From Streptomyces tubercidicus (lineage in GTDB: Bacteria > Actinomycetota > Actinomycetes > Streptomycetales > Streptomycetaceae), in contig NZ_CP114205.1 of the NCBI RefSeq assembly GCF_027497495.1, positions 1,488,001 to 1,552,000 on the forward strand: 64,000 nt of DNA, in the 5' to 3' direction. Shown here piece by piece: positions 17,943 through 26,549 of the stretch. The notes under the pieces are model-generated. The model did not search any database, was not told the origin of the DNA, and saw nothing but the letters and a program-made list of their open reading frames with translations. Position numbers and translations under genes: made by a program. Position 1 is the stretch's first letter; each line of letters opens with the position of its first letter.

Positions 17943-18935
17943 ATGTCTGACGAAACCCACCGCAGCGCTTCGCCTGACTACACCGACTGGTGCGCCACGG
18001 TGAGGGCTCATAGCGCACTCCTCGACACGACACCCGACTACGCCGAGAACCGCGCGCTGGTCGAGGAGACCGCGTCCGCCTACGAACGCGCCCACGAAAG
18101 CGGGGAGCGAAGAATGGCGAGGGAGGGCGTGCTCGACATCCCCGTCGTCGTGCATGTCGTCCACAGCACGGATGAGCAGAACATCAGCGAGGCACAGATC
18201 CGCAGTCAGATCGACGTGCTCAACCGCGACTTCCGGAAACAGAACCCGGACGTCAGCAACGTGCCGCAGGTATGGCGCAACATCATCGGCGACGCCCGAA
18301 TCGGCTTCCACCTCGCCGGCACCGATCCGCTTGGCCGCCCGACGAACGGCATCACGCGCACCAGGACCTCGGTCGCTTCCTTCGACGCCCCGGACCCCAG
18401 TTCCCCCGATCCCGACAAGCGAACCGACAACAAGGTCAAGTTCGCACAGACCGGGGGCCAAAATGCCTGGCCTTCAGACGTCTACCTCAACATCTGGGTC
18501 TGTCAGTTGACACGAGGACTGCTCGGCTACGCGCAGTTCCCCGGGGGACCGGCAGCCACGGACGGTGTCGTCATCACCCATAAAGGCTTTGGAACCAACG
18601 GGACCGCCGCCGCGCCGTTCAATGGCGGCCGCACGACTACGCACGAGATCGGGCACTGGCTCAACCTGCGACACATCTGGGGCAACAAGCAGGGCTGCGC
18701 CGGCGATGATCTCGTTGCGGACACCCCGAACCAGGAAGGGCCCAATTTCGGGACTCCCGCATTCCCGCAGGTGACGTGCGGCAACGCGCCGAACGGGGAT
18801 ATGTTCATGAACTACATGGACTACACCGACGACGCGGCGATGTTCATGTTCTCGGCAGGCCAAGTGGCACGCATGGAATCCACTTTCGAAAACGCCCGTA
18901 GGTCGTTCGCCGCCCGCCAGCTCGCCCTGGCGTGA
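17943..18935 (+). CDS. M43 (pappalysin-like) zinc metalloprotease
   Basis: A 330-residue metalloprotease. The zinc motif is HEIGHWLNLRH; families usually have HExxHxxGxxH, so Asn replaces Gly here. The Met-turn is MNYMDYT about 60 residues later, and VVVHVVHS plus SQIDVLNRDF match the N-terminal catalytic subdomain of bacterial M43B enzymes. No signal peptide is visible after MSDETHRSASPDYTDW, which is unusual because relatives are normally secreted. ATG 17943 has a weak AGGTGA 6-8 bases upstream. The protein may act in the cytoplasm or leave by a non-classical route. Confidence 0.88.
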   Translation: MSDETHRSASPDYTDWCATVRAHSALLDTTPDYAENRALVEETASAYERAHESGERRMAREGVLDIPVVVHVVHSTDEQNISEAQIRSQIDVLNRDFRKQNPDVSNVPQVWRNIIGDARIGFHLAGTDPLGRPTNGITRTRTSVASFDAPDPSSPDPDKRTDNKVKFAQTGGQNAWPSDVYLNIWVCQLTRGLLGYAQFPGGPAATDGVVITHKGFGTNGTAAAPFNGGRTTTHEIGHWLNLRHIWGNKQGCAGDDLVADTPNQEGPNFGTPAFPQVTCGNAPNGDMFMNYMDYTDDAAMFMFSAGQVARMESTFENARRSFAARQLALA

Positions 18936-19016
18936 CCAGGGCGGGGCGGTCACCGGGAGGGCGCACACGGCGGGGTCTCGCGGCCTGGCTCAGTCCCGGC
19001 TCGTACGCGGCTGCCG

Positions 19017-19712
19017 TCACAGGCTCAGCAGCAGGTCCCGGACTGCGGCGGGCCGGGACAGGAAGGGGTGGTGGCCCGCGTCGAGTTCGACGACGCTGCC
19101 GGCCCGGCGGGCGAACTCGCGCTGTAGGTGCGGCGGGGTGCCCCGGTCCTGGGCGCAGAGGAGATACGTCGAGGGCACCTGCTGCCATGCGGCCGCCCTG
19201 ACCGGCTGTCCGGTCACCTGCACGCTCTGCCGGGCGAGATGATGCGCCGCCTGTACTTGGACCTCGGTTTCGCAGTCCTGGAGGAAGGTGTCCGCGAGGA
19301 ACTCGGGACGGACCCCGAAGGTGCCGGCGTCGGGGTCGACGTCGAGGAACGGGGCGGGGCCGGCGTCCCCGAAATCCGACAGGCTCTGCCCGACTTCGGG
19401 AAGGTAGCTGGAGACCATCACCAGGTGGCGTACCGTCCCGACGCCCGCGGCGGCTTCCGCGGTGATGATGCCGCCGTAGCTGTGGGCGACCACAACGGTT
19501 GGCTCGTCACTGTCCAGCAGCACCCGCCGCACCGCCGCGATGTCCTCGGTCAGCCCCGGACCGGCGGCGCCCGCGGGCAGGCCCGCCTCGCCGCAACTCG
19601 GCAGCGCCGGGGCCACGCTCGGCACCCCGCGCTGCTCCAGCAGCTCGGCTGTCCGGTGCCACCACCACGCCCCGTCCCGCACACATGCCCCATGCACGAA
19701 CACGACCCTCAT
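19017..19712 (-). CDS. Alpha/beta-hydrolase (EstC/hydroxynitrile-lyase-like)
   Basis: A 231-residue esterase-like protein. It has the oxyanion-loop VFVHGACVRDGAWWW, nucleophile elbow AHSYGG, Asp in CAQDRGT and His in AGHHPF, so the triad is complete. Length and order fit the EstC/salicylate-esterase/hydroxynitrile-lyase group. The substrate is unknown. The ATG at 19712 lies ~95 bases downstream of a strong terminator-like hairpin on the same strand, so expression may depend on read-through. Confidence 0.85.
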   Translation of the reverse strand: MRVVFVHGACVRDGAWWWHRTAELLEQRGVPSVAPALPSCGEAGLPAGAAGPGLTEDIAAVRRVLLDSDEPTVVVAHSYGGIITAEAAAGVGTVRHLVMVSSYLPEVGQSLSDFGDAGPAPFLDVDPDAGTFGVRPEFLADTFLQDCETEVQVQAAHHLARQSVQVTGQPVRAAAWQQVPSTYLLCAQDRGTPPHLQREFARRAGSVVELDAGHHPFLSRPAAVRDLLLSL

Positions 19713-19767
19713 CGCCGCATCATCCTTAGCGGTGTTTTTCGCTGGAAGCTACCAGCAGCCCCCTCAC

Positions 19768-19954
19768 TCAAGCTTCGGTGACAACGAACGGGCCGACCAT
19801 GCCAAAAGGGGCCCTTCCCCTGTACGAGGAAGGGCCCCTTGGCAGAGCGCCCGGCAGGCCTTGCACCTGCATCTCCCACCGGCTGGTGGACGTCTTTCCT
19901 TGGACCACAGACGCGCGATTCCGGCCCGAGGACCGAAGTTGCATCATGATCATA
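19768..19954 (-). promoter_or_regulatory. Leader with small ORF and terminator hairpin upstream of hydrolase
   Basis: Reading the minus strand: TATGAT (19954-19949) could be a -10 box; a 34-codon open frame runs 19872-19768 (MQVQGLPGALPRGP...) with GGTGGGAG before its ATG; and a hairpin with 13-base perfect arms (19828-19840 and 19806-19818; AAGGGGCCCTTCC) ends in TTTT on that strand. A hairpin with a T run inside a small upstream ORF is the layout of transcription attenuation. The -35 is not convincing and the leader peptide is hypothetical. The rest of the 418-base gap up to 20130 is empty. Confidence 0.45.
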
Positions 19955-20130
19955 CTGCATCCGCGCGCCGGCAGCGAAAATCCACCGACGGGCCGCGCAG
20001 ACCAGGCCGCTGAGCCGACACCGGCACCTGCCGCTTGAACTCGCTGGGGCGGCCTCCGCGCCCTGCTTCATCAATGCACCTGCGAAGTCCGCGTGGTGCA
20101 TCGTGGTCGTGACATCCGACCCTGGATCGA

Positions 20131-21030
20131 TCAGGAACTTACTGCTGCTCTTGCCGCGGCCACGAAAGCGGCGATCGCCGGATGAGCGCCGCCGCCCGAG
20201 CGGAAGGCGACCTTCGATCGACGGAACAACGGCAGCTTGGTCAAGACCACGCCTGCCGGGCTCTGTGCAGTGGCCGTTTCCGGTACAAATCCGGCCCCTT
20301 GCCCGGTGGCGGCCAGGGCCAGCACCGTGCGGAAATCGTTGACCTGGTGGCGAATTCTCGGCTGGAACCCGGCCGCCTGGCAGGCGCGTACGGCCATCGC
20401 ATGGCCGGTGGTGCCGTCCCGTGCGGTGATCCACGGGGCCTCGGCATAGGGGCCGAGCAGCTCTGCCAGCGTGTCGTTGCCGCTGGTGTCCTTGGTCGCG
20501 GTATCGCTGACCAGGTACATCGGTTCTTCCAGTATGGGCACCTCGTCCACTGTGTTGTCCGGTGACGCGGGCACGAAGTCGTAGTCGTGGACGAGGGCCA
20601 CATCGAGTTCGCCGGCCCTCAGACCATCGGAGACCCGGGCGGAGTCGATTTCCTGCACCATCGGCTCCAGCGCGGGATGCCGCTGGGTCAGCTCGGCCAG
20701 CGTGGCGGGCACGATGGTGTGGCCGCCGGAGGGGAAGGTCCCGATGCGTAGCGGCCCGCCGATGCCGTCCCGCGCGTCGGCCAGTTCGGCGACCGCCTGC
20801 TCCAGGCGTTGCAGTACGGCGTCGGCGTGTGCGACGAGGGACCGGCCTGCGGGCGTGAGGATCACACGCCTGCCGCTGCGTTCCAGCAAGGGCACGCCTG
20901 CCTCGCGTTCCAGCACACCCAGCTGCTGGGAGACCGCGGATGCGGTGAAGGTCAGCGCCTCGGCCACGGCGGCGATCGTGCCCCGTCGGTCGAGTTCGCG
21001 AAGCAGGTGGAGGCGACGAACATCAAGCAT
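20131..21030 (-). CDS. LysR-family transcriptional regulator
   Basis: A 299-residue LTTR. The N-terminal winged helix-turn-helix is LHLLRELDRRGTIAAVAEAL, with SAVSQQLGVLEREAGVPLLE as recognition helix and wing. The effector-binding domain follows (PLRIGTFPSGG to the C-terminus). It is divergent from the DHDPS-like gene with ~70 bases between, the usual arrangement for a LysR regulator and its target. The inducer is unknown. Confidence 0.9.
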   Translation of the reverse strand: MLDVRRLHLLRELDRRGTIAAVAEALTFTASAVSQQLGVLEREAGVPLLERSGRRVILTPAGRSLVAHADAVLQRLEQAVAELADARDGIGGPLRIGTFPSGGHTIVPATLAELTQRHPALEPMVQEIDSARVSDGLRAGELDVALVHDYDFVPASPDNTVDEVPILEEPMYLVSDTATKDTSGNDTLAELLGPYAEAPWITARDGTTGHAMAVRACQAAGFQPRIRHQVNDFRTVLALAATGQGAGFVPETATAQSPAGVVLTKLPLFRRSKVAFRSGGGAHPAIAAFVAAARAAVSS

Positions 21031-21101
21031 AAGCTCAGCTTAGGCATAGAGGTAGAAATCAGAAATGGATCTACCGGGTCAGTGTGAGCCAGGGTTGGAC
21101 C

Positions 21102-22025
21102 ATGAAGCCCAATCCGACCTTCAACGGCCTGTACGTCCCTTTGGTGACTCCCTTCACCGACGACCTGCGCCTGGCCCCCGATGCGCTGGCCCGACTCGCC
21201 GACGAGGCGCTGTCGGCCGGCGCCTCCGGACTCGTCGCCCTTGGCACCACCGCGGAATCAGCCACGTTGACCGCGGAGGAGAAGCAGACTGTGGTGCGCA
21301 TCTGCTCGGCCGCCTGCCGGGCGCACGGCGCCCCACTGATCGTCGGGGTCGGCACCAATGACACCGCTACCGCCATCACGTCGCTGCGCGAGCTGGCGGC
21401 CACCGGCGACGTAGCCGCGGCACTGGTTCCCGCGCCGCCCTACATCCGGCCCGGTGAAGCGGGGACACTGGCGCATTTCACCGCGCTGGCCGAACACGGC
21501 GGCATCCCGCTGATCGTGTACGACATCCCCTACCGCACCGGACAGACTCTCGGCATCGGCACGATCGCCGCCCTCGGCCGCCTGCCAGGGGTCGTCGGGA
21601 TCAAGCACGCGACCGGCGCGATCGACGCGACCACGGTGGAGTTGCTCGGCAGTCCCCCGCCCGGCTTCGCCGTGCTCGGCGGCGACGACGTCGTCCTGTC
21701 ACCGCTCGTCGCGGCGGGCGCCCACGGCGGCATCGTCGCATCGGCCAATGTGCGCACCGCCGACTACGCCGAACTGATCTCGCTGTGGCGTCGCGGCTCC
21801 GGTGCACCCGCCCGCAGGCTCGGAGCCGAGCTGGCCCGGTTGTCCGCTGCCCTGTTCGCCGAACCGAACCCGACAGTGATCAAGGGAGTACTGCACGCTC
21901 AGGAACGCATTCCCAGCCCGGCCGTCCGGATGCCGCTGCTCGCCGCCGCCACCGGTACGGTCCGTCGAGCGGCGCTCCTGGCCGAATGCCCCGACTCCAA
22001 CTCCCCCTTCCCGCCTCGCTACTGA
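21102..22025 (+). CDS. DHDPS/NAL-family lyase
   Basis: A 307-residue class I pyruvate-dependent aldolase-type enzyme of the dapA/nanA superfamily. It shows GLYVPLVTPF at the start, the substrate-binding GTTAES, the Tyr in YDIPYRTG and the Schiff-base Lys in GIKHATG, so it should be catalytically competent. Members make or cleave 2-oxo acids; housekeeping dapA is usually elsewhere, so this is likely a paralogue with a catabolic substrate. ATG 21102 is preferred; GTG 21084 is in frame. It is divergent from a LysR regulator, and its last 7 bases overlap the convergent TetR gene. Confidence 0.88.
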   Translation: MKPNPTFNGLYVPLVTPFTDDLRLAPDALARLADEALSAGASGLVALGTTAESATLTAEEKQTVVRICSAACRAHGAPLIVGVGTNDTATAITSLRELAATGDVAAALVPAPPYIRPGEAGTLAHFTALAEHGGIPLIVYDIPYRTGQTLGIGTIAALGRLPGVVGIKHATGAIDATTVELLGSPPPGFAVLGGDDVVLSPLVAAGAHGGIVASANVRTADYAELISLWRRGSGAPARRLGAELARLSAALFAEPNPTVIKGVLHAQERIPSPAVRMPLLAAATGTVRRAALLAECPDSNSPFPPRY

Positions 22026-22639
22026 GTGCCCCTCAGGTAGCGGGTGACCATGTCGACCAGTTCGTTCTCGAAGGTGTCCACGGGGATGTTCCTCGGGTCG
22101 GCGATGAGTTTGTGCGTGTTCATCTCCACGGTGAACACGATCAGTTCGGCCGCGGTGTCGAGGGCTCGCACGCCGACGTCCGGGTAGCGGGCGAGGAGGT
22201 CGCGTACCTGGGCGACGCGAGTTTTTGTGTGGCGCTCGATGGTGTCGAGCACGTCCTGCGAGATCGACGCCTCCTCGGTCATGATCCGCAGCAGCTTCGG
22301 GTCGTCGCGGTGGTTGTCGATCGCGTCGCGGACCAGTACCCGCACCGTCGTCTCCAGGGTCCCCGGAGACAGGTCGAGTTGGTCGGCCTGCGTCCAGACG
22401 CCGCGGTCGATGTGCTGTACGGCCGGCTCGGCGAGGATGGCGTCCTTGTTCGGGAAGTACTGGCACAGCGAGCCGATGGAGACATGGGCACGCTCGGCGA
22501 TGCGGTTGGTGGTGCCGGCGGCGTACCCGTACTCGGCGAAAACGTGAGCAGCGGCGGTGAGGATCCGCTCGCGGGTGAGTTCGGCACGCGCCTGACGGGG
22601 CTTGCGACGTGGCGGAATACGGCGGTCGGCCGACGTCAC
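22019..22639 (-). CDS. TetR-family transcriptional regulator
   Basis: A TetR-type repressor of about 206 residues. The DNA-binding domain is ARAELTRERILTAAAHVFAE, then GYAAGTTNRIAERAHVSIGS and LCQYFPNKDAIL. The remaining helical part is ligand-binding. GTG 22639 is the likely start because the family begins just before the RQARAELTRERI helix; the open frame continues to 22723 with low-complexity Arg-rich residues. It is 145 bases downstream of the acetoacetate-decarboxylase-like gene on the same strand and could control that operon. It converges on the DHDPS-like gene with a 7-base overlap. Confidence 0.85.
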   Translation of the reverse strand: MTSADRRIPPRRKPRQARAELTRERILTAAAHVFAEYGYAAGTTNRIAERAHVSIGSLCQYFPNKDAILAEPAVQHIDRGVWTQADQLDLSPGTLETTVRVLVRDAIDNHRDDPKLLRIMTEEASISQDVLDTIERHTKTRVAQVRDLLARYPDVGVRALDTAAELIVFTVEMNTHKLIADPRNIPVDTFENELVDMVTRYLRGTQ

Positions 22640-22783
22640 GGCCGTCGTCGGCCAGCCCGGTCGCCGCCTTCGGGTACCGGGACGTCGACGGTACGAGCAG
22701 GACGACCTTCGTCGGTGGCACACCGGGGTTCGCCCGCGTCCACTCGCCCGCCGGGGTCAGGGGCGCAGGGCCACGCCCCCTCA

Positions 22784-23662
22784 TCAGCCAGACGCTGCCT
22801 GGTCGGCCGGGCGGCTGGTGGGCAGGTAGTACGGGCGGTTGTGAGCCGCGACCGGGGGTGACTGGTAGGTCCAGGCGCCGGCGGCCGGGGTGTCGGCGAG
22901 CAGTGCGTGGATGTCCCGGCCGAGGTCGCTGTCCGGGGCGTGGACGGTCAGTCGCACCCGGTCGGCGTGGTCCGGGGCGTTGAGGTCGTACCAGCGGTAG
23001 GGCTGGTAGACGTTCATGGGGCCGGCGAGTACGCGACCGTCGGGGCAGGTGCCGTAGCCCGTGATCGGGGTGTTGTTGGCGGGGGCGGTGGCCAGGTCGT
23101 CCAGCGCGGCGGTGAGGGAGAACAACGGGGTTTCGCTCTTCTCCAGGGTGTCGTCCGGGCCGGTGTCGGCTGCTTTGCCGTGCACGGTCCAGGTCTCGCC
23201 CGCCGGGCCGTTCAAAGAGGGCAGACCGACCTCGAACCAGCCGGGGTACTTCGGTTCCGCGTACAGCGCGCGTCCGGCACTGATGGCGTACGGGTTGTCG
23301 CACAGGACGTGGATACGGGCGATGCCGAGCAGCTTCGACTGGTCCCAGCCCTGCGCGTACTGCGCATAGGTGAGCTGCGGGATCCGGTCGCTCTCGGTGG
23401 TGGGGAAGGCGATGATGTTGTACTCGATCTCCTGGGTGACTCCCCCGCCGAACGGGTACTGCGCGAAGTACAGCTGGTAGTTGAACGACACCAGCGCCCG
23501 CCCGTCGAATTCGGCCGCGGACAGGTCGGGGTGGTGCTTGGCGAGCAGGTCACGGACCGGTCCCGGAGCGACCAGCCAGTCGATGCCGAGGTGATGCAAG
23601 GCCCCGTAGTGGAACGGCAGTTGGAAGGGCTCGGGTACCGGCGGCAAGGGCAGCGGAGTCAT
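22784..23662 (-). CDS. Acetoacetate-decarboxylase-like protein
   Basis: A 292-residue beta-rich protein resembling the acetoacetate decarboxylase fold: FDGRALVSFNYQLYFAQYPF, then GGVTQEIEYNIIAFP, and DNPYAISAGRALYAEPKYPG. The last motif is the best marker of the family. I do not see a clear catalytic Lys in the usual EELK context, so a binding or isomerase-like role is possible. The start ATG 23662 overlaps the GMC gene stop by 4 bases, so it is translationally coupled to the FAD dehydrogenase and probably acts on its product. Confidence 0.6.
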   Translation of the reverse strand: MTPLPLPPVPEPFQLPFHYGALHHLGIDWLVAPGPVRDLLAKHHPDLSAAEFDGRALVSFNYQLYFAQYPFGGGVTQEIEYNIIAFPTTESDRIPQLTYAQYAQGWDQSKLLGIARIHVLCDNPYAISAGRALYAEPKYPGWFEVGLPSLNGPAGETWTVHGKAADTGPDDTLEKSETPLFSLTAALDDLATAPANNTPITGYGTCPDGRVLAGPMNVYQPYRWYDLNAPDHADRVRLTVHAPDSDLGRDIHALLADTPAAGAWTYQSPPVAAHNRPYYLPTSRPADQAASG

Positions 23663-25491
23663 GCGGGCGCTCCTGGGGTTCTCGGGGTGAGGGCGGCGGG
23701 CCGGTCGCGTGCGACGAGGTCGGCCTCGATGCGTTCGGCGCTGCGGAGGGCGAGGGCGGCCATGGTCAGGGTCGGGTTGGCGGTGGAGATCGAGGGCATG
23801 CTGCCGCAGCCGACGGCGTACAGGCCGGAGTGGTCCCAGCAGCGCTGCCATGAGTCGACCACCGAGGTGGCCGGGGAGTCGCCCATGAGGTGGGTGCCGG
23901 CGGCGTGGCCCGCGCCGCGGTAGGCGTGGGTACGGCCGCCGTGGGTGAAGCGGCCGGGCCAGGCAGCCGTGGGGGTGTAGTCGGTGTGGTCCTCGGCGCC
24001 GAGGAGCGCAAAGATCTGGTCGGAGACCGCGCGGGCGGCGGCCATGCCGTCCTTGACGTGGCCCGCGAGGTCGTAGGTGACCAGGGGCCGGGGCAGTCCG
24101 AGCGGGTCGCGCGCGTGGGGGTGGAGGGTGACGCGGTTGGCGGGGTCGGCGCCCTGCTCCATCTCGAACTGCAGGGTGAACTGGCGGCTGATCCGGTCGC
24201 CGACGGCGCGGCGCAGTTCGGCGCCGAACAGCCCCTGTTCGGTGAGGAGTTGTGCCACGTCGCCGTCCACGGAACCCTTGGACCAGGCCCATCCCCAGTT
24301 GCCGATCTCGATCCGGAACGGCGCCCGCAGCCGCCGCGCGGGTCCGGTGCGGAAGCCCTCGAAGCCGGAGGTGGAGCCGGGCCCGCGGTAGGGGCCGACG
24401 GCATCCGGCAGCAGGCCCCAGGTCAGCAGGACGGGGTGGTCCATCAGGTTCCGGCCGACCTGGCCGCTGCGCTGGGCGAGCCGGGACAGCAGGAGCAGCC
24501 GGGCGTTCTCGATGGCGTGCGCGGCGAGCACGATGACATCGGCGCGGGCCACGCCCACCGTGCCGTCGTACGACCGGTACTCCACGCCCGTGGCCCGGCC
24601 TGTGCCGTCGACGAGCACGCGGCTGACGACGGCCCGGTCCCGCAGCGAGACCGAGGCGCTCCACCGCCCTTGTGTCTTGAGCGGGGTGTACTTCGCGTAC
24701 GCGGGGCAGTGCGGGATGCACGACGCGTTGCCCTGGCACCGGTTGGCCGGATCCGGCTGCCCGTGCGCGCCGCGCGGAACGTAGCCGCGGCCGTGGTCGT
24801 AGGCGGGGTCGGGGACGCCGTTGCGTGCGTGCGGGGTGCCGACGACCTGTAACTCGACCTCGTTCAGGGCTACCGGGTCCTTGACCCGCCGCCCGTCGAG
24901 GCGCGCCCCGAGGTGCCGGTCCAGGTAGCTGGCGGGGAGCGCCCGCATGGGGAAGACGTAGCCGTCCGGCAGCGGCAGCCCCGTATGCGCACGCTGCTCG
25001 GCGGCGTCGGCCGCCACGCCCAGCTCCTCTTCGGCCGCGCGGTAATAGGGCTCCAGGTCGTCGTAGGTGAGCGGCCAGCGCCGGCCGTATCCGAAGGTCT
25101 CGGTGTCGAAGTCCTCCGGCAGCATGCGGGGTGCCAGGCCGGTCCATACGTTGCCGGTGCCGCCGTTCACCCGGACGTAGCCGCTGGCGTACGGCAGCGG
25201 GCCGTTCTGGAGCAGATGCCCGGACGCTCGGTAGCCGGGGGCGTCGTCCGTGCCGGTGAGGTCGGTCACCTCGGGCCAGGGGGCGGCGGGCCGGGGCCGG
25301 TAGGCGGAGCCGGGCACCTTCGCGGACGCCGTCAGGTAGGTGGTGAGGGGATCGGGTTCGCCCTGTCCGGGGTCGGCGCCGCTCGCACCGGCTTCCAGGA
25401 CCAGGACCCGGCGACCGCGCCGGCCCAGCCGATGGGCGACGAGCGAGCCCGCGACGCCCGCGCCGACGACGATCACGTCGTACCGGTTCAC
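23659..25491 (-). CDS. GMC-family FAD-dependent dehydrogenase, large subunit
   Basis: A 610-residue GMC oxidoreductase. The FAD-binding motif DVIVVGAGVAGSLVAHRLG is at the N-terminus, followed by RVLVLEAG. NGGTGNVWTG is the second FAD contact and GRNLMDHP and HLMGDSPATSVVDSWQRCW are the C-terminal substrate/FAD motifs. A Cys-rich NRCQGNASCIPHCPAYAKY segment (~270-290), as in sorbitol and fructose dehydrogenase large subunits, may hold a metal or Fe-S centre. GTG 25491 overlaps the small-subunit stop. Together with the upstream PF12318-like subunit it probably forms a sugar or alcohol dehydrogenase complex. Confidence 0.88.
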   Translation of the reverse strand: MNRYDVIVVGAGVAGSLVAHRLGRRGRRVLVLEAGASGADPGQGEPDPLTTYLTASAKVPGSAYRPRPAAPWPEVTDLTGTDDAPGYRASGHLLQNGPLPYASGYVRVNGGTGNVWTGLAPRMLPEDFDTETFGYGRRWPLTYDDLEPYYRAAEEELGVAADAAEQRAHTGLPLPDGYVFPMRALPASYLDRHLGARLDGRRVKDPVALNEVELQVVGTPHARNGVPDPAYDHGRGYVPRGAHGQPDPANRCQGNASCIPHCPAYAKYTPLKTQGRWSASVSLRDRAVVSRVLVDGTGRATGVEYRSYDGTVGVARADVIVLAAHAIENARLLLLSRLAQRSGQVGRNLMDHPVLLTWGLLPDAVGPYRGPGSTSGFEGFRTGPARRLRAPFRIEIGNWGWAWSKGSVDGDVAQLLTEQGLFGAELRRAVGDRISRQFTLQFEMEQGADPANRVTLHPHARDPLGLPRPLVTYDLAGHVKDGMAAARAVSDQIFALLGAEDHTDYTPTAAWPGRFTHGGRTHAYRGAGHAAGTHLMGDSPATSVVDSWQRCWDHSGLYAVGCGSMPSISTANPTLTMAALALRSAERIEADLVARDRPAALTPRTPGAPA

Positions 25492-25874
25492 GGGACCCTC
25501 GTCCCGGTCGGCTGCTCGGCCCAACTTCCGTACCCGGCGGGCGCGGTGGCGGGAGCCGCGAGACCGGCGGCCCGCCAGGCGAGCCCCTGGGCGTAGGCGT
25601 GTGCCGACACCACGAACGGCGGCGGGCCGGGCCAGCTGCCCGTGTACCACAGGTGCGTGACGGCACGGGCGGCGTCCAACAGGTCGCCATCCAGATCCCC
25701 CGTCGGCCGGTCCGGCTCGCACAGCAGCCGCTCGAAGCGGTCCGTCCCGAGCTGTTCCCCGGCCACGGCCCGGTAGACCTCGACGAGCCCCGTCGCCCGA
25801 AGGTACTCGGCGTCGAAACCGGTCAGCTGCGCCGACAGCATGGTGAAACCGTCTGTTTCGTCTGTTCTCCGCAC
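25488..25874 (-). CDS. FAD-dehydrogenase small subunit (FAD-SLDH-like)
   Basis: A 128-residue protein resembling the small subunit of membrane-bound sorbitol/fructose/lactate-type FAD dehydrogenases: AVTHLWYTGSW, then VSAHAYAQGLAWRAAGL and a terminal GYGSWAEQP. Relatives often carry a Tat signal that exports the whole complex; here no Tat motif is visible, so the complex is probably cytoplasmic. The start is uncertain: GTG 25874 or ATG 25841. It overlaps the GMC gene by 4 bases. Confidence 0.75.
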   Translation of the reverse strand: MRRTDETDGFTMLSAQLTGFDAEYLRATGLVEVYRAVAGEQLGTDRFERLLCEPDRPTGDLDGDLLDAARAVTHLWYTGSWPGPPPFVVSAHAYAQGLAWRAAGLAAPATAPAGYGSWAEQPTGTRVP

Positions 25875-26062
25875 AGGCCAACCGTGCCCAAGGGTGCGGC
25901 GATCATGCTGAGCCGCCGCGCGGATGGCTTGTTTCCTCCTGCGGGCCCTCCCCCACCGGCACCGGCGGCCGGCGCAAGGACCTACCGGCAGCCCTTCTGC
26001 CCCAACTCCCCCTGTGTTTATGGTGTCTTGAGACCGCAGAGCGCGGTCGAAGGGAGATCGTC

Positions 26063-26434
26063 ATGCCTACGCAGACCAGCAGCGCATCGCACAGCCTTCC
26101 TCGCTTCGAAGACGCGGAACCGCTCGGCCCACAGGACGCGGAGTTCGCCAAAGACATCAAGGCCGTGCTGGAGAAGCACGGCAACCTGGACCGGTTCGGT
26201 CTGGTCCTGTTGCACGACCACTTCGCGGTCGACCGCGATGAAGTGCTCGTCGAGACGAACGACGTGCAGGCCCGCACTCTCCACGTCGAGGTGGAGAAGA
26301 AGGCAGAGACCAAGCACGCCCAGCCGTCGCAGTGGCGGTTCGTCGCGGACTCCGGAGAGAAGCCCACCGGGCAGAGCGACAGCGTCCCCTACGAGGTGCT
26401 GATGCTGTGCCTGACGCTTGCCTGCGAGGACTGA
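26063..26434 (+). CDS. Hypothetical protein
   Basis: A 123-residue soluble acidic protein starting MPTQTSSASHSLPRFEDAEP. It has a DRFGLVLLHDHFAVDRDEVLVE core and an HVEVEKKAETKHAQPSQW segment with a His-Val-Glu pattern. I do not recognise the family. ATG 26063 has AGGGAGATC upstream. It ends before a bidirectional terminator shared with the convergent sigma factor gene. Confidence 0.6.
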   Translation: MPTQTSSASHSLPRFEDAEPLGPQDAEFAKDIKAVLEKHGNLDRFGLVLLHDHFAVDRDEVLVETNDVQARTLHVEVEKKAETKHAQPSQWRFVADSGEKPTGQSDSVPYEVLMLCLTLACED

Positions 26435-26477
26435 CGCTGAGGTCGGACGGCCGCGGCTGACGCGGCCCGCACAGAAG

Positions 26478-26515
26478 GGGAGGGCTGTACAAGCTCCGAT
26501 GGGTACAGCCCTCCC
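26478..26515. terminator. Bidirectional intrinsic terminator
   Basis: Perfect 13-base arms GGGAGGGCTGTAC (26478-26490) and GTACAGCCCTCCC (26503-26515) around a 12-base loop, placed between the convergent 26063 gene and the sigma factor gene. Confidence 0.75.
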
Positions 26516-26549
26516 GGCACGCTGCGGCTGCTGCCGGGCAGGGCGTGGA

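Noticed and set aside
19840..19920. Possible tRNA or T-box next to the hairpin at 19806-19840
   Set aside because: No TTCGANTC T-loop, no CCA end and no T-box AGGGTGG motif; only the hairpin and the small ORF are supported.
26018..26317. 99-codon frame on the minus strand opposite the 26063 gene
   Set aside because: No ribosome-binding site, and the plus frame has a good one plus a balanced protein composition.
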